The notes: generated by a model from the letters alone, not told the origin. Shown: positions 52,163-63,697, numbered from the stretch's first letter. The stretch: DNA of 64,000 nucleotides from Aromatoleum buckelii (GCF_012910785.2 NZ_WTVH02000001.1:62001-126000), one strand, 5' to 3'. A program made the numbers and translations.

Positions 52163-53161
52163 TCAATGAAGTGTCGAGGCTGCTCCACAGCACTTCTTGA
52201 ACTTCTTCCCGCTTCCGCAAGGACATAGATCGTTACGACCAACCTTCGGGTGCTCGCGCGTGACGGTTCTGGCCTGCTGGAGCTCATATATCGCCCGTCG
52301 ATAAGGCAACCAGAAGCGGTAAATAGCCGCAACGGATGCTGGTATGTCCTTGGCGAGATCCTCACGCTGCGCCGGTTTGTCCGCGAGCGCCAGCTCGTTC
52401 TCGCTGAGATCGTCACCGCCTAGCAGACGAATCGGGTTGAGCCGCTCATATCCCCGCGGATCATCAAACAGTGGCTGCCAATCGGCGCGACAAAGCGCGA
52501 TGCCGTCCATGAAACCGGCGGCCCACATCTCGGCATCGATGAATTCCTTGGACTTGTCTTCAGGAATGAAGATGTCGAAGAGCGGTTCGTGGGAGTTTGC
52601 ATCATGCTCAAGACTCCAGATGATGCCATTGTAGTGACGCATGATCATCTGCATGATTCGCTGCGCCTCGTCCATGGTCTCGAAGTGGGGTGCGTCTTCT
52701 GCACGCTTTCCCCATATGCCCGAGTACCACTGACTCATGTTCAAGCTGGTCGGACCGACGATGATTGCCGTGAGATAGCCGTCCAGGTGATCGAGCAACA
52801 TCGTTTCATCCGATGTGGCATCAGACAGCAAGAAGGCATCCAGCTCTTCCAACTCCTCGTCCGACAAAGGGGTTGCAAGTCGTAGCGGGTTGCTCCCCAT
52901 GCCTGAGCTTCCTGCCGCCTGGCTAGGTTCACCAATCAGCGACTCGATTCCGTCCTCACGAATGGTTCGCATGACTTCATCAAGTGCGGCTTGATCAGTT
53001 CCGAACTGATCGTCCCAAACGGTGGAGTTGCCATGTTCGTCGACGACCTCCAGTGTCCAGGCGGTATGCGGCATTCGGTAGATGCAGATCTCGACCGTAT
53101 GAGTACCGACGGTGTAATGCCGTTGCAGCGGGGAGTGGATCAGGTCAGGTTCGTCGTACAT
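52163..53161 (-). CDS. UPF0149 / SEC-C motif protein
   Basis: 332 residues. N-terminal domain unknown (residues 1-75), UPF0149/YecA-like middle ([54 protein letters not shown]) and a C-terminal SEC-C zinc motif [19 protein letters not shown] (about 306-324). Such proteins may be chaperone-like or ribosome-linked; function not settled. A fragment of the same gene is at 39270-39404. Confidence 0.88.
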   Translation of the reverse strand: MYDEPDLIHSPLQRHYTVGTHTVEICIYRMPHTAWTLEVVDEHGNSTVWDDQFGTDQAALDEVMRTIREDGIESLIGEPSQAAGSSGMGSNPLRLATPLSDEELEELDAFLLSDATSDETMLLDHLDGYLTAIIVGPTSLNMSQWYSGIWGKRAEDAPHFETMDEAQRIMQMIMRHYNGIIWSLEHDANSHEPLFDIFIPEDKSKEFIDAEMWAAGFMDGIALCRADWQPLFDDPRGYERLNPIRLLGGDDLSENELALADKPAQREDLAKDIPASVAAIYRFWLPYRRAIYELQQARTVTREHPKVGRNDLCPCGSGKKFKKCCGAASTLH

Positions 53162-53499
53162 TGGGCGCGCGTCCTGTGTGAGGTCGCCATGGTAGCAGTA
53201 GGGATGACGATCACTCGCCGACCAGGCTAGCTGGAGGCGTTAAGCTCTTGGGTAACCGCGGACCGACCGTTGGACGACGCTGAGAGCCGTGCGGCAGCTT
53301 TCCGCAACCCTGCTGCCGCTCATTCGGCACAGGCTGACCGGCAGCTGGCCGACGTGCTTCCGTAGGCCGTCCGGCCGCTTCCGTTTGGAACCGGCCATTC
53401 AGCTGCCACGCCCGGCGGACGGCAGCCGACCCACTGCTGTCCAATGCACGACATGCGGCGTGCGCTGGACATAAGCGGCATCAGCGGCCGAGGCCCTGC
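53162..53499. other. Intergenic, degenerate GC-rich repeat-like DNA
   Basis: No gene supported. It resembles other degenerate intergenic tracts of the window (GGCCGGTC-type words, CAACCCTGCTGCCGCTCATT). Confidence 0.45.
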
Positions 53500-53954
53500 C
53501 GCCGCCCCCGCTACGGCCGCCGTGCCCGCAACGGTGGCCCGTTCTACCGCCGCCTTCGCCCGCGCTGCTATGCGCCCCTGCTGCAACTCGCGCTGCGCGA
53601 CGGCGCGCGCGCGTGGGAGACGATGATCCTCCGGCTGACGGGCAGCGTGATGAGCGGCTGGTCGACGAACGGGTCACGCTGCGCGTTCGTCATCCGGTGA
53701 CGCTCGCGAACGCGGCGCGCCAGCTTTTCGCCGCGGCGCGCTATCGCCCGCCGCGCGACCGCCCTGCCCCGCCGGTGCTCGTCCTCGCGAGCCGGAACGA
53801 CCGGCCGGTGCGCGTCGAGTGCTCGAAGGCGATCGCTGTGGCGTGGAACTGCTCGCTGCGGATCCACCCCTACGCAGGCCACGACCTTCCACTCGACGAC
53901 GGCGTATGGGTCGCTGAGCCGGTGCGCCACTGGACTGATGGTGGCGGCGCGTGA
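53500..53954 (+). pseudogene. Alpha/beta hydrolase, C-terminal remnant
   Basis: One frame gives RPRCYAPLLQLALRDGARAW and ETMILRLTGS; a shift at about 53645 then gives DERLVDERVTLRVRHPVTLA, RQLFAAARYRPP, PPVLVLASRNDRPV and HPYAGHDLPLDDGVWVAE, the end of an alpha/beta hydrolase with its Asp and His residues. The front part is absent. Confidence 0.6.
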
Positions 53955-54124
53955 TCGCTGGCATCTGCGTGCGCACATCGATGAAAGAATCGGGTACCGC
54001 ACGTTCGGGGGCGGTGGCGAGCGACCGCGCGGCCCCGCTACCTGCGTCGGCCGGTCGGACCCGACGACACGCCGCTTCAGCCTCCGATCGGCCAAGCGGG
54101 CGCGGATTCCCCGGGGCCGGAGCA

Positions 54125-54364
54125 TCAAATCGCACGAGCCTGAGGACGTCGGCGAGATAGCCTTGAAGCTGATCCGCGTCCACGACGCGTCAGCTGTGTC
54201 ATGTAGGGAATGGGGCCGGGTATCTGAGCCCGCAACAGCGTGTTCGAGTCCGAGCGGTGGAACCAAACGCGGTAGTGCGCCAGGTACGACTGGGGGCGGA
54301 CCATCACGCGCTCGCTGACGAGCGCCTCCCCGTGGCGGTGGCGGAGCAGTTGCTCGAGGCTCAC
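54125..54364 (-). CDS. Small unknown protein, coupled; probably frameshifted
   Basis: 79 residues from a GTG that overlaps the previous stop (GTGA). The first 60 residues (SLEQLLRHRHGEALVSERVM, YLAHYRVWFHRSDSN) look like protein; after MTQLTRR the frame turns to low-quality Arg/Ser. The +1/-1 frame beyond has DADQLQGYLADVLRLVRFDA, so a frameshift near 54190 is likely. Family not recognised. Confidence 0.4.
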   Translation of the reverse strand: MSLEQLLRHRHGEALVSERVMVRPQSYLAHYRVWFHRSDSNTLLRAQIPGPIPYMTQLTRRGRGSASRLSRRRPQARAI

Positions 54365-54642
54365 ACCTTGGGAGGCAACTGCTTGCCGGGTTTCGGTCGT
54401 CCGTTCTGGTTGAAGCGCGGATTCAACTCACCGATGAAATATTCCTTGAGTGGGACCGCCTCGAAGGCACGTTTCTTGGGGAATCCGGCGGGGTGAATGA
54501 ACTTGTTCTCGTCATAGCCGTAGTAGGTCGGCAGCGGCACCCACTCCTCACTTTGCCGGTTCCAGGGGAAGTGGTCGTACAGCCGCCTGTCGATAGTGCT
54601 ACAGCAAGAGGCTTTCCCCAGCCAAACGAGCTCGAAAGACAT
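54361..54642 (-). CDS. Small unknown protein
   Basis: 93 residues from the ATG at 54642 (AAAGG upstream). Composition is that of a real protein, rich in aromatics and Pro (LYDHFPWNRQSEEWVPLP, PTYYGYDENKFIHPAGFP, EYFIGELNPRFNQNGRPK). No family recognised. It begins 17 bases after the histidine kinase stop in the same direction, so it may belong to that operon, and is coupled to the next frame. Confidence 0.55.
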   Translation of the reverse strand: MSFELVWLGKASCCSTIDRRLYDHFPWNRQSEEWVPLPTYYGYDENKFIHPAGFPKKRAFEAVPLKEYFIGELNPRFNQNGRPKPGKQLPPKV

Positions 54643-54658
54643 CGAGCCTTTGGGCTTG

Positions 54659-57600
54659 TCATGCAAGCGCTTCGAGTCTCCGGGCCACTTGTGGGGCATG
54701 GCGATCGAGTACCGTCAGCGCGCCTTCGTAATCGTAGGCTTCGATCAGGTTCTTCAGTCTCCCGGCGGCTTCACCCAGGCAGGTGCGTATCAGCGCCCCC
54801 TCGTCCCACGCAAGGTCGTTGGCTGCGATGTCTCCCGTTTCCAGCAGCGTACGCAGGCGGGTAAAGACCTCGTCCGCGCGGGCGGGTTGCGGGCAATCAC
54901 GGGAAACCGGGCTCTCCGTGACCAAAGGCGTGAGCGCGTCGAGGAGCGGAGTGAGTTCGGCGAGCAGTGCCGAACAAGCTGCGACCGTTTCCTCATTTTC
55001 GGTCCCCTGTCCTACGGCGCGATGTAACGCTCTTGCCGCTGCCGAAACCCTGGTCGCTCCGATCATTGCAGCCGCCCCCTGAAGCGCATGTGCCAAGGTC
55101 CGGACAAGCTCCAGGTTCCCGGAGGCGAACGCCGCAGCAAGGCGCTCCGCCTCCCGCGCGTGGCTAGCCGTGAACAGCGCCAGCACCCGACGATATTTCG
55201 TTTGGTCCCCGTTAACCAGCGCCAGTCCCCCCGCCGAGTCGAGCTGGGGAATTGCCGTCAGCCAGCCAGGAACGTCCGCAACCGGAGTGCGGCTGCAGGC
55301 GAGTGGAGCGATGGTCGTCGCGGACCAGCGAGAAGGATGCTCGCGTGGCAGCCATTTGAGCAAGGCTGCGTACATCCTCTCCTGTGTCACGGGTTTGGTG
55401 ATGAAGTCGTCCATGCCGGCGTCCAGACAGGCTTGGCGGTCCTCGTCGAAGGCGCTGGCGGTCACGGCGACGATCGGGGTGACTTCCCGACCGGGCAGGC
55501 GCCGGATGAGGCGGGTCGCCTCCAGCCCGTCCATCTGCGGCATCTGCATGTCCATCAGGATCAGGCCGTAGGCGTCGTCGCGGGCGCGGTCCACCGCTTC
55601 GCGTCCGCTTTTCGCGGCGACCACATCCAGTCCGGCGCCTCGCAGCATTTCGCCTGCGATCTCCCTGTTGAGGGAACCGTCGTCGACGAGCAGCACGCGC
55701 ACGCCGGCGCAGCGCCAGCGCAGTTCCGCCTCGGCCTCGACGGGGCAGGTGAACGCAGGCGGGGCGATGCGTTGTCCGCGCTCAAGTTCCGCCGTGAACC
55801 AGAAAGTGCTGCCGCGGCCCGGTTCGCTCACTGCCCCGGCATCCCCGCCCATCAGGCGGGCGAGTCGCCGGGTGATTGCCAGCCCGAGTCCGCTGCCGCC
55901 GTATTTCCGCGCCGTGGACGCATCCGCCTGTTCAAACGCCTCGAATAGCGCCGGAATTCTTTCCGGTGCACTGCCGATGCCGGTGTCTTCGACTTCAAAC
56001 GCGATCTCCACCTTGTCGCCTTTCTCTTCGAGAAGGGTGGCGCGAAGACTGATCTTGCCGGTGTCCGTGAACTTAACGGCATTGCCCAGATAATTAAGCA
56101 AGCCTTGGCGAAGCCGCGTCGGGTCTCCGCGCAGCCAGCTTGGTCCGTTCCATGCCTCGACTTCAAGCGCCAGCCCTTTCGCTTGTGCCTGGCTCGCAAT
56201 CATCGAACGCGCGTCGCCAAGCAGAGCAGGGAGATGAAAATCCGTCTTCTCCAGCTCGAGTCGGCCAGCCTCGATCTTAGATATGTCGAGGACGTTGTCG
56301 ATGATCGACAGGAGGTGCCCGGCAGCCGTGTCGATCTTGCTCAGTAACTCGGATTGCTGTGGAGTCAGACTGGCGCGACGCAGAAGATAGGTGAGGCCAA
56401 CGATTGCGTTCATCGGCGTGCGGATCTCGTGGCTCATGTTGGCAACGAAAGTGCTTTTCGCGCGGTTGGCGGCGTCCGCCGCCTCGCGCGCCTCGACCAG
56501 TTCCGCAGTGCGGCTTACGACGAGTTCTTCGAGGTGGTTGCGATGCCGATCCAACTCCTCGGCCATGCGTTTCTTCTCGGTGACGTCCTCTTTCACTGCG
56601 ACGTAGTGCGTCACGCGCCCGTCCGCTTCGCGAATCGGGGAGACGATCGCGAACTCGACATATTCGCTGCCGTCCTTGCGACGGTTATGAAACATCCCTT
56701 TCCAGGGCTGTCCCCTGCGCATCGCGTCCCAGAAATCGTCAAAGGTCTGTCGGGGCGTGCTGCCCGAGTTCAAAAAACTCGGATTGCGGCCGATCACCTC
56801 GTCCCGGCGGTACCCTGAGTTGGCGACGAACGCTTCGTTGACATACTCGATTTCGCCATCGAGATTGGTAATGATGACGATGTTCTGACTTTGTTCGACC
56901 GTTAACGACAATTTCTGCAATTGCGCCTCGGTCTCCCTGCGCTCGGTTATGTCTCGTGCGTAGACGCAGAAGAAATAACATCCTTTCTGACTCAGCGCCG
57001 AAATCGTGAGTTCCATTGGAAACTCCGATCGATCGGCACGCATGCCGAACAATTCCCCGCGCTTGCCGACAACGCTCGGCGTGCCGGTTTCAACAAGTTG
57101 CATCAGACCTTCACGGTGTCCGTCGCGCAGGCGAGCGGGGATGATCAGGTCGCACGCTTCCCGTCCGACCGCGTCGTGCGACGAGTAGCCGAAAATGCGC
57201 TCTGCGTGACGGTTCCAACTCACGACCCTGCCATGGTGATCCATCGAGATGACGGCATCCATCGCCGAGTCGAGGAGCAGCTGAGTGTAGGAAAGGTTCT
57301 CTCCGAGACTCGCCCTCGACGACTCGAGCGCCAGGATTCCCTGCTGGCGATCGGTGATGTCGCGTACCAGGACGATGAATCGTGGTTCGTTTCCGGCGCG
57401 GACCGGTTTGGCGGCAACCGAAAGCTCGAACCACGATTGGGTGCCGTCTTCCAACAGCGCGTATTGCTTTCCGACCGACGTGCCTTTTTCCTGTGCTTCG
57501 TTGAGTGCAGCGACGAATGAATCGGCTGCGTTGTACGGGAGCACGTCGTGCAGGGGCTTGCCGACGAAGTGCTCGCTCCGTGGCGGGCACCGCCCGGAGC

Positions 57601-58279
57601 GGGGCGAGCGATAGTCGTAGATGCGGCCGTGAAGTCCGACTTCGAACAACTGGTCGGGCATCGCATTGATGGTCGCCAAAAGACGCGATTCACTTTCTTC
57701 GAGCGCTCTAATCGTGCGAGCCCGTCGGAGGTTCTCCACGAGGTGCATGCCAAGAAGTGCTGTCGCCGGAGCAAGGATTGAAAGAAACGGGACCGCGCCG
57801 TGGCGGAACACGTCATCGCGCACCTCGCCGGGAAGTCGGAGCCAGATCAGCAGCATGGCGCCATGGACGACAATGCCGAACAACAGCAGCTGCACGCCGC
57901 CGATGCCTAGGTGATGACGATTCCGAAAGTAGCGGTAGATCAGCCCCAGCAGCGTGCTTGCAACGATCGTCTGAATCCCGACTTCCGCTCCCGCGCCCCC
58001 CAGGAAGGCGCGAAAAACGGCGGCCGCGCTCGCGGCCGTCAGGCTCAAGAGGGGCCCGCCGAACAGCCCGGCCATGCTGAGAACGGCCGTCCTCGCATCA
58101 AGCAGCGAGCCCGGCCCCGCCTCGAACGGGGTCAGCATCCCAGCGATGCAGATCCCGCCGACCAGTAACCCGGACGCGAACCGCGCGACGACGCCGTCAC
58201 GCAATCGGGCGCCCAGGACGATGGCGTGCAAATGACAAAGGACGATCAGAAGCGCCGCGTTTTTTGCAAGTTCCAGCAT
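54659..58279 (-). CDS. Membrane-bound hybrid histidine kinase with PAS, REC and Hpt domains
   Basis: 1206 residues. 5TMR-LytS-type membrane domain (residues 1-165), PAS domains from about 205, 335 and 460, HisKA with [17 protein letters not shown] (phospho-His about 615), HATPase with N box [13 protein letters not shown] (about 730) and [22 protein letters not shown]; a receiver domain [11 protein letters not shown] (about 866) with phospho-Asp in [11 protein letters not shown] (about 909); and a C-terminal Hpt domain with His in [13 protein letters not shown] (about 1063). It carries a full phosphorelay in one chain. The last gene of the che/HD-GYP cluster but for two small frames; its target is probably the HD-GYP regulator or a regulator outside. 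Confidence 0.93.
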   Translation of the reverse strand: MLELAKNAALLIVLCHLHAIVLGARLRDGVVARFASGLLVGGICIAGMLTPFEAGPGSLLDARTAVLSMAGLFGGPLLSLTAASAAAVFRAFLGGAGAEVGIQTIVASTLLGLIYRYFRNRHHLGIGGVQLLLFGIVVHGAMLLIWLRLPGEVRDDVFRHGAVPFLSILAPATALLGMHLVENLRRARTIRALEESESRLLATINAMPDQLFEVGLHGRIYDYRSPRSGRCPPRSEHFVGKPLHDVLPYNAADSFVAALNEAQEKGTSVGKQYALLEDGTQSWFELSVAAKPVRAGNEPRFIVLVRDITDRQQGILALESSRASLGENLSYTQLLLDSAMDAVISMDHHGRVVSWNRHAERIFGYSSHDAVGREACDLIIPARLRDGHREGLMQLVETGTPSVVGKRGELFGMRADRSEFPMELTISALSQKGCYFFCVYARDITERRETEAQLQKLSLTVEQSQNIVIITNLDGEIEYVNEAFVANSGYRRDEVIGRNPSFLNSGSTPRQTFDDFWDAMRRGQPWKGMFHNRRKDGSEYVEFAIVSPIREADGRVTHYVAVKEDVTEKKRMAEELDRHRNHLEELVVSRTAELVEAREAADAANRAKSTFVANMSHEIRTPMNAIVGLTYLLRRASLTPQQSELLSKIDTAAGHLLSIIDNVLDISKIEAGRLELEKTDFHLPALLGDARSMIASQAQAKGLALEVEAWNGPSWLRGDPTRLRQGLLNYLGNAVKFTDTGKISLRATLLEEKGDKVEIAFEVEDTGIGSAPERIPALFEAFEQADASTARKYGGSGLGLAITRRLARLMGGDAGAVSEPGRGSTFWFTAELERGQRIAPPAFTCPVEAEAELRWRCAGVRVLLVDDGSLNREIAGEMLRGAGLDVVAAKSGREAVDRARDDAYGLILMDMQMPQMDGLEATRLIRRLPGREVTPIVAVTASAFDEDRQACLDAGMDDFITKPVTQERMYAALLKWLPREHPSRWSATTIAPLACSRTPVADVPGWLTAIPQLDSAGGLALVNGDQTKYRRVLALFTASHAREAERLAAAFASGNLELVRTLAHALQGAAAMIGATRVSAAARALHRAVGQGTENEETVAACSALLAELTPLLDALTPLVTESPVSRDCPQPARADEVFTRLRTLLETGDIAANDLAWDEGALIRTCLGEAAGRLKNLIEAYDYEGALTVLDRHAPQVARRLEALA

Positions 58280-58420
58280 GATTCAACTCGGTGTTGCCGA
58301 AAACGGCGTGTTGCGGCATCAGCCGTAATCGGTTGCCAGCCTCCACTCCATGCCAAGTGAGGTCCGGGGTTTCCCGACTCGAAGACCCCCGACATTTTCC
58401 TACCGCCCCGCTGATCGACG

Positions 58421-59671
58421 TCAGTCGTTGTCGCGATATCTCGAAGCGATCGTGACGAATTCATCGAAATGCGCCAGGAAGACATCCAGCACTGCGGGAT
58501 CGAACTGGCGTCCGCGTGCCGCGGCGAGAATCTCGCGAACCTCGTCGGCCGGCATCGGTGCCTTATACGGCCGGGCCGAAATGAGCGCGTCGAAGACGTC
58601 GGCCACGGCCATGATGCGGGCGGAAAGCGGAATCTCGTGCCCGCACAAACCGTCGGGATAGCCGTGGCCGTCCCACTGTTCGTGATGCCAACGCGCGATT
58701 TCTCTCGCCAGCATGAGAAATTCCACCGGCGTTCCCGCGCCTTGTCCCGCCCGGTCGATCGCATCGCTGCCGAGTTTCGTATGCGTCTGCATGATTTTCC
58801 GCTCTGCCGCCGTGAGTTGGCCGGGCTTGAGCAGAATGTGATCGGGAATTCCGAGTTTGCCGATATCGTGTAGAGGTGCCGAGCGAGAAAGTGTTTCGAT
58901 GTAAGGGCGATCGAGCATCGCGGCGAACGACGGATGCCGCGAGAGCTTCAAGGCGAGCAGATGCACGTAATTCTGTGTTCGTAGGATATGGTTCGCGGTA
59001 TCTGGATCACGGGTTTCCGCAAGGTAGGCCAAGGTGCGGATACCCGCGGCCTGGATTTGCTCGTTTTCCTGCGTTTGTCTGGTGAGTTCGGCTTCAAGCC
59101 GCGCCCTCTCACACCGAAGCTGATCCTGCGAGTGCTTCGCGAACAGATGATTCCGGACGCGGGCGAGGACCACTTCGGGCTTCATCGGCTTGGTTACGTA
59201 GTCCACCGCGCCAAGCTGGAGGCCGCGCTCTTCGTCCTCTCGGTCGTCGCGTGCGGTGATGAACATCACCGGAATGTGGCGGGTCGAGGTCGTTTCGCGT
59301 AGCCGCCGCAGCACTTCATAACCATCCATCTCCGGCATCATCACATCCAGGAGAACGAGGTCGGGCGAGGGAAGCTGCGCTGCGTAGCGCAGCGCCATCC
59401 TCCCTGTGCTCGCGGCTCTGACGCGATAACCAGCTCCCCGCAACAACGCCCCGAGCACGGTGAGGTTCTCGCCTACGTCGTCCACAATCAGGATTTCGGC
59501 TTTCCCCGCAGACGGCGCGCGAGGGGCGCAAGCCGATCGGTACGCTCTGGCCGCCGGCCCTCCGCTGTAGTTCGTCGCAGAGAGGTCGCTCGCGGGTATC
59601 GACGACGAGACTTCGCCGAGGCTATGCACGTCGCGATTTTCCGCTGGAATCACCGCAGGTGGATCAGCCAT
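58421..59671 (-). CDS. Response regulator with HD-GYP domain
   Basis: 416 residues from the ATG at 59671, overlapping the cheW stop; a start at 59713 lies inside cheW. Receiver domain EILIVDDVGENLTVLGALLR with Asp in DLVLLDVMMPEMDGYEVL (about 108), coiled linker, then HD-GYP: APLHDIGKLGIPD (HD about 267), GSDAIDRAG, REIARWHHEQWDGHGYPDGL (GYP about 337), ADVFDALISARPYK. Known family: c-di-GMP phosphodiesterase. Links the chemosensory signal to c-di-GMP. Confidence 0.93.
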   Translation of the reverse strand: MADPPAVIPAENRDVHSLGEVSSSIPASDLSATNYSGGPAARAYRSACAPRAPSAGKAEILIVDDVGENLTVLGALLRGAGYRVRAASTGRMALRYAAQLPSPDLVLLDVMMPEMDGYEVLRRLRETTSTRHIPVMFITARDDREDEERGLQLGAVDYVTKPMKPEVVLARVRNHLFAKHSQDQLRCERARLEAELTRQTQENEQIQAAGIRTLAYLAETRDPDTANHILRTQNYVHLLALKLSRHPSFAAMLDRPYIETLSRSAPLHDIGKLGIPDHILLKPGQLTAAERKIMQTHTKLGSDAIDRAGQGAGTPVEFLMLAREIARWHHEQWDGHGYPDGLCGHEIPLSARIMAVADVFDALISARPYKAPMPADEVREILAAARGRQFDPAVLDVFLAHFDEFVTIASRYRDND

Positions 59672-60236
59672 CGAGGTGCGGGTTCCGCGCGTCGCCGGGA
59701 TAGACGGCGGCAAGCGTGGAGATCTCCTCGGTAGACAGGACTTTCGCGATGTTTAGAAGGATCACGAATTTTCCCGCGACCTTTCCCATCCCATCGATGA
59801 AATCGGCGCGAATCCGGGCGCCGAAACTCGGCGGCGGCTCGATGTCCGCCGCCGGGATCTCGAGTACTTCCGAAACCATGTCCACCATGATGCCGATGTC
59901 GTGGCGCACCTCGCCTTCGACGACCTCCATGATAACGATGCAGGTGCGCTTGCTGATTCGGGTCGTCTCATTCGCGAAACGTGCAGACAGATCGATGACC
60001 GGTACGACGGCCCCGCGCAGGTTGATGACGCCGCGGATGAAGGCCGGCATCATCGGAACCTGGGTGAGCCCGCCGTACTCGATGATTTCCTTCACGTTGA
60101 GAATGCCGACGGCGAACATCTCGCTGTTCAACGAAAAGGTCAGGTATTGCAGGGAGCCGGCGTCATCGCGGACGACCGGTTGAGAGCCTGCAAGAACCGC
60201 GGGAACGGCCTGTCGGACCTGAAGTATGGATGACAT
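59664..60236 (-). CDS. cheW: CheW coupling protein
   Basis: 190 residues. CheW fold: QYLTFSLNSEMFAVGILNVKEIIEYGGLTQVP, FIRGVINLRGAVVPVIDLSAR, TCIVIMEV, GIMVDMVSEVLEIP. Couples receptors to CheA. Nine bases after the first receptor gene, overlaps the HD-GYP gene. The N-terminal extension of 20 residues is normal. Confidence 0.94.
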   Translation of the reverse strand: MSSILQVRQAVPAVLAGSQPVVRDDAGSLQYLTFSLNSEMFAVGILNVKEIIEYGGLTQVPMMPAFIRGVINLRGAVVPVIDLSARFANETTRISKRTCIVIMEVVEGEVRHDIGIMVDMVSEVLEIPAADIEPPPSFGARIRADFIDGMGKVAGKFVILLNIAKVLSTEEISTLAAVYPGDARNPHLDG

Positions 60237-60245
60237 GCTGACTCC

Positions 60246-61200
60246 TCAGAAACGTTCGAAGTCGGCGGCCGCGGTTTGCAGCGCCGGTCCGAAGGGCGGG
60301 CGGCGGGACAGGGCGTCGTCTGCCGCGGCGTTGCCGTTTCGGCCTGCAGCCGGCGCGCGCGCCAGGACTGTTTTCGTCTGCCCGGGGTTTCGCTCGAGGT
60401 GAAAGAACTTCATCAGATCCTGCAACTGCAGCGCCTGCCCGTTCATTTCCTCGGCGGTCGCGGCGAGCTCTTCGGAGGCGGAGGCGTTCTGCTGGGTCGC
60501 CTGGTTCAGCTGCCCCATCGCGGCGTTGATCTGGCCCACGCCTGCGGTCTGCTCCTGGCTCGCGGCGGCAATCTCCTGCACCAGGTCGGAGGTCTTGCGG
60601 ATCGACGGCACGATCTCGGTCAGCAGCGTGCCGGCCCGTTCGGCGAGTTTCACCGAGTCCTTCGCGACGTTGCCGATTTCCTGCGCGGCGACCTGGCTGC
60701 GCTCGGCGAGCTTGCGCACTTCGGCGGCGACCACCGCAAAGCCCTTGCCGTGTTCGCCGGCGCGGGCCGCTTCGATCGCGGCGTTGAGCGCGAGCAGATT
60801 GGTCTGGTAGGCGATGTCGTCGATGATGCCGATCTTGTCGGCGATCGATTTCATCGCTTCGACCGTTTGGCCGACCGCGCCGCCGCCTTCCTCGGCTTCC
60901 TTGGCGGCCTTCGAAGCCATGCCGTCGGTGAGCTTCGCGTTGTCGGTATTCTGCGCGATCGACGCGGTCATCTGTTCCATGCTGGAGGTCGTCTCTTCGA
61001 CCGACGCGGCCTGTTCGGACGACGACTGCGACAGCGACTGTGCGGTCGCCGACACCTGGCCCGAGGCGTTCGAGAGGTTGTCGGCGGCGCCACGCACGTC
61101 GCCGATGATCTGCGCGAGCTTTGCCGTCATCGCCTGCAGCGCGGCCATCAGCTGCCCGACTTCGTCACGGCTCGTGACTTCGATCTTCGCCGACAGATCG
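60246..61200. repeat. Duplicated receptor signalling-domain segment, copy 1
   Basis: About 955 bases match 62051-63005 with only about a dozen differences by eye, mostly silent; beyond 61200/63005 similarity drops sharply. Direct repeat in tandem genes, open to recombination. Confidence 0.9.
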
Positions 61201-61889
61201 CCGTCGGCGAGGGCATTCGCGACGCCGAGCGCCTGACCGACCGGCCGCGTGATGCTGGTCGTGACCCACCAGCCGAAGGCAACGGCCAATAGCACTGCGA
61301 CGAGCGCCAGCACGAAGATCATCTGCCGCGCGTTGGCGGCGTTCCTGCTCGCTTCCGCCGCTGCCGTCTTCATCAGATCCGACTGGAAGGCTGCCAATCG
61401 GGTGAGCGCGGCTGCGTAGCCGGCCTGTGCGGGGCGCATTTCGCCGAGCATCAGCGCGCGTGCTTCGTCGTGCCGGCCTGCGCCCATCAGCTCGATCAGC
61501 TTGACGCGGTTCGCAGCGAAGGGTTTCCGGGCTTCGACGATCCCGGCGAGCACCCGCTTGCCCTCATCCGAGACCAGGGTCTTCTCGAGCTCGGCAAGGT
61601 AGCCGGGGACGACCTTGGCCACCGCCAGTTCGTCGTCGAGTTCGCGCTGAATGTCAGCGGGGTCGGTCAGCAGAACCGCGTTGCGGAAGCTGTTGCCGGA
61701 GCGCGCGATCCGTTCGACGATGTCGGTCGCGATGACGACGTTCGGAAACTTTTTGCTCACGACGTCTTCGATTTCCGCGTCGAGCGCGCTCAGCCGGAGA
61801 TAGCCCAGCGACGCGATCGCGATCAGCAGAATCAGGACGAAGCCGAAGCCGAGGCCGAGCCGCAAGCCGAGACGCAGATTCCTGAACAT
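60246..61889 (-). CDS. Methyl-accepting chemotaxis protein 1
   Basis: 547 residues. Two membrane helices ([41 protein letters not shown]) enclose a four-helix periplasmic domain (about 30-190). HAMP domain follows, then the signalling hairpin with EIGNIA-type region, core [27 protein letters not shown] and methylation helices. The last 320 residues are almost identical to those of receptor 2. Confidence 0.95.
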   Translation of the reverse strand: MFRNLRLGLRLGLGFGFVLILLIAIASLGYLRLSALDAEIEDVVSKKFPNVVIATDIVERIARSGNSFRNAVLLTDPADIQRELDDELAVAKVVPGYLAELEKTLVSDEGKRVLAGIVEARKPFAANRVKLIELMGAGRHDEARALMLGEMRPAQAGYAAALTRLAAFQSDLMKTAAAEASRNAANARQMIFVLALVAVLLAVAFGWWVTTSITRPVGQALGVANALADGDLSAKIEVTSRDEVGQLMAALQAMTAKLAQIIGDVRGAADNLSNASGQVSATAQSLSQSSSEQAASVEETTSSMEQMTASIAQNTDNAKLTDGMASKAAKEAEEGGGAVGQTVEAMKSIADKIGIIDDIAYQTNLLALNAAIEAARAGEHGKGFAVVAAEVRKLAERSQVAAQEIGNVAKDSVKLAERAGTLLTEIVPSIRKTSDLVQEIAAASQEQTAGVGQINAAMGQLNQATQQNASASEELAATAEEMNGQALQLQDLMKFFHLERNPGQTKTVLARAPAAGRNGNAAADDALSRRPPFGPALQTAAADFERF

Positions 61890-62050
61890 TTGTTTGATCT
61901 CCTCCAGTGTGTGTAGGCGCTATTGCGCTTGTTGTTGCTCGCCACGGAATCGCCGTTGAACCGGCCGGATTCCGGTCATCCGCATCGGAACCCAAGTTTC
62001 GAGTTCCGGTGCCGACGCGACCGCTCGCCCGGCCGGAGGCGCAGGGCCGT

Positions 62051-63005
62051 TCAGAAACGTTCGAAGTCGGCGGCCGCGGTTTGCAGCGCCGGTCCGAAGG
62101 GCGGGCGGCGGGACAGGCCGTCGTCTGCCGCGGCGTTGCCGTTTCGGCCTGCAGCCGGCGCGCGCGCCAGGACTGTTTTCGTCTGCCCGGGGTTTCGCTC
62201 GAGGTGAAAGAACTTCATCAGATCCTGCAACTGCAGCGCCTGCCCGTTCATTTCCTCGGCGGTCGCGGCGAGCTCTTCGGAGGCGGAGGCGTTCTGCTGG
62301 GTCGCCTGGTTCAGCTGCCCCATCGCGGCGTTGATCTGGCCCACGCCTGCGGTCTGCTCCTGGCTCGCGGCGGCAATCTCCTGCACCAGGTCGGAGGTCT
62401 TGCGGATCGACGGCACGATCTCGGTCAGCAGCGTGCCGGCCCGTTCGGCGAGTTTCACCGAGTCCTTCGCGACGTTGCCGATTTCCTGCGCGGCGACCTG
62501 GCTGCGCTCGGCGAGCTTGCGCACTTCGGCGGCGACCACCGCAAAGCCCTTGCCGTGTTCGCCAGCGCGGGCCGCTTCGATCGCGGCGTTGAGCGCGAGC
62601 AGATTGGTCTGGTAGGCGATGTCGTCGATGATCCCGATCTTGTCGGCGATCGATTTCATCGCTTCTACCGTTTGGCCGACCGCACCGCCGCCTTCCTCGG
62701 CTTCCTTGGCGGCCTTCGAAGCCATGCCGTCGGTGAGCTTCGCGTTGTCGGTATTCTGCGCGATCGACGCGGTCATCTGCTCCATGCTGGAGGTCGTCTC
62801 TTCAACCGACGCGGCCTGTTCGGACGACGACTGCGACAGCGACTGCGCGGTCGCCGACACCTGGCCCGAGGCGTTCGAGAGGTTGTCGGCGGCGCCGCGC
62901 ACGTCGCCGATGATCTGCGCGAGCTTTGCCGTCATCGCCTGCAGTGCGGCCATCAGCTGACCGACTTCGTCACGACTCGTGACTTCGATCTTCGCCGACA
63001 GATCG
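62051..63005. repeat. Duplicated receptor signalling-domain segment, copy 2
   Basis: Partner of 60246-61200. Includes the last codons and the stop; the match ends at the first bases beyond the gene, where the flanking sequences differ. Confidence 0.9.
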
Positions 63006-63694
63006 CCCTCGGCGATCGCGTTGGCGACGCCGAGGGCGCTCAGCACCGGTCGGGTGATCGTGCGGGTCACGGCGTAGGCAACCAGCGCCGAGAGCAGGAA
63101 TGCCACAATCGACATTCCGATGATGAGCGACTTCGTGGTCGCCGCGGCGCTTGCCGCCCGCTCGCCTGCGGCGGTCGTCAGATTTCCGGCGATCGCGACC
63201 ATGTCGTTGACCTGCTTGCGATACTCCTCGGCCACCACTTGGTAGTTGCCGTTGACAAGCGACACGGCGGCCTGCTGGTTCCCGCTTTCGACCAGGCCGA
63301 TCAGTTCGTCTTGCAGAGCGATGAAGCGGTTGCGGCTCGCCAGAATGCTTTGCATCATCTCTGTCGCCTCGGGCACGGTCAGCCTGGGCTGGAGTTCCTC
63401 CCATGCTTTGGCGATCGCGGCACGACCGGCGAGCATGTCGGCTTTCGCCTGTTGCGCCCGTTCGGGGTTCGGTGCGAGAACCATATTGCGCGACGCGAGC
63501 GCGATTTCGTTGACCCCGGCGAGGCCCGTCTGAAGGAGAACGATGCACGGCCAGAGGTGGTGGGTCACCTTTGCCGTGTTGTCGTTCAATGCACTAATTC
63601 GCGTGAGGCTGGTCACCGAAATCACGACCAGCATCAACAGCGTCAGGCCGAAACCGAGTCCGAGCTTGGCGCCGATTTTCAGGTTTTTGCACAT
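62051..63694 (-). CDS. Methyl-accepting chemotaxis protein 2
   Basis: 547 residues. Same layout as receptor 1, but a different sensor region (residues 30-195, [59 protein letters not shown]). HAMP and the signalling domain match receptor 1 almost base for base. Starts three bases after the cheA stop. Likely senses another ligand but feeds the same array. Confidence 0.95.
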   Translation of the reverse strand: MCKNLKIGAKLGLGFGLTLLMLVVISVTSLTRISALNDNTAKVTHHLWPCIVLLQTGLAGVNEIALASRNMVLAPNPERAQQAKADMLAGRAAIAKAWEELQPRLTVPEATEMMQSILASRNRFIALQDELIGLVESGNQQAAVSLVNGNYQVVAEEYRKQVNDMVAIAGNLTTAAGERAASAAATTKSLIIGMSIVAFLLSALVAYAVTRTITRPVLSALGVANAIAEGDLSAKIEVTSRDEVGQLMAALQAMTAKLAQIIGDVRGAADNLSNASGQVSATAQSLSQSSSEQAASVEETTSSMEQMTASIAQNTDNAKLTDGMASKAAKEAEEGGGAVGQTVEAMKSIADKIGIIDDIAYQTNLLALNAAIEAARAGEHGKGFAVVAAEVRKLAERSQVAAQEIGNVAKDSVKLAERAGTLLTEIVPSIRKTSDLVQEIAAASQEQTAGVGQINAAMGQLNQATQQNASASEELAATAEEMNGQALQLQDLMKFFHLERNPGQTKTVLARAPAAGRNGNAAADDGLSRRPPFGPALQTAAADFERF

Positions 63695-63697
63695 GTA

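Noticed and set aside
53568-54266. A 232-residue open frame on the minus strand
   Set aside because: Overlaps the alpha/beta hydrolase remnant on the other strand and is Arg-rich low-quality sequence; only a short piece (near 54100-54180) may belong to the frameshifted gene at 54125.
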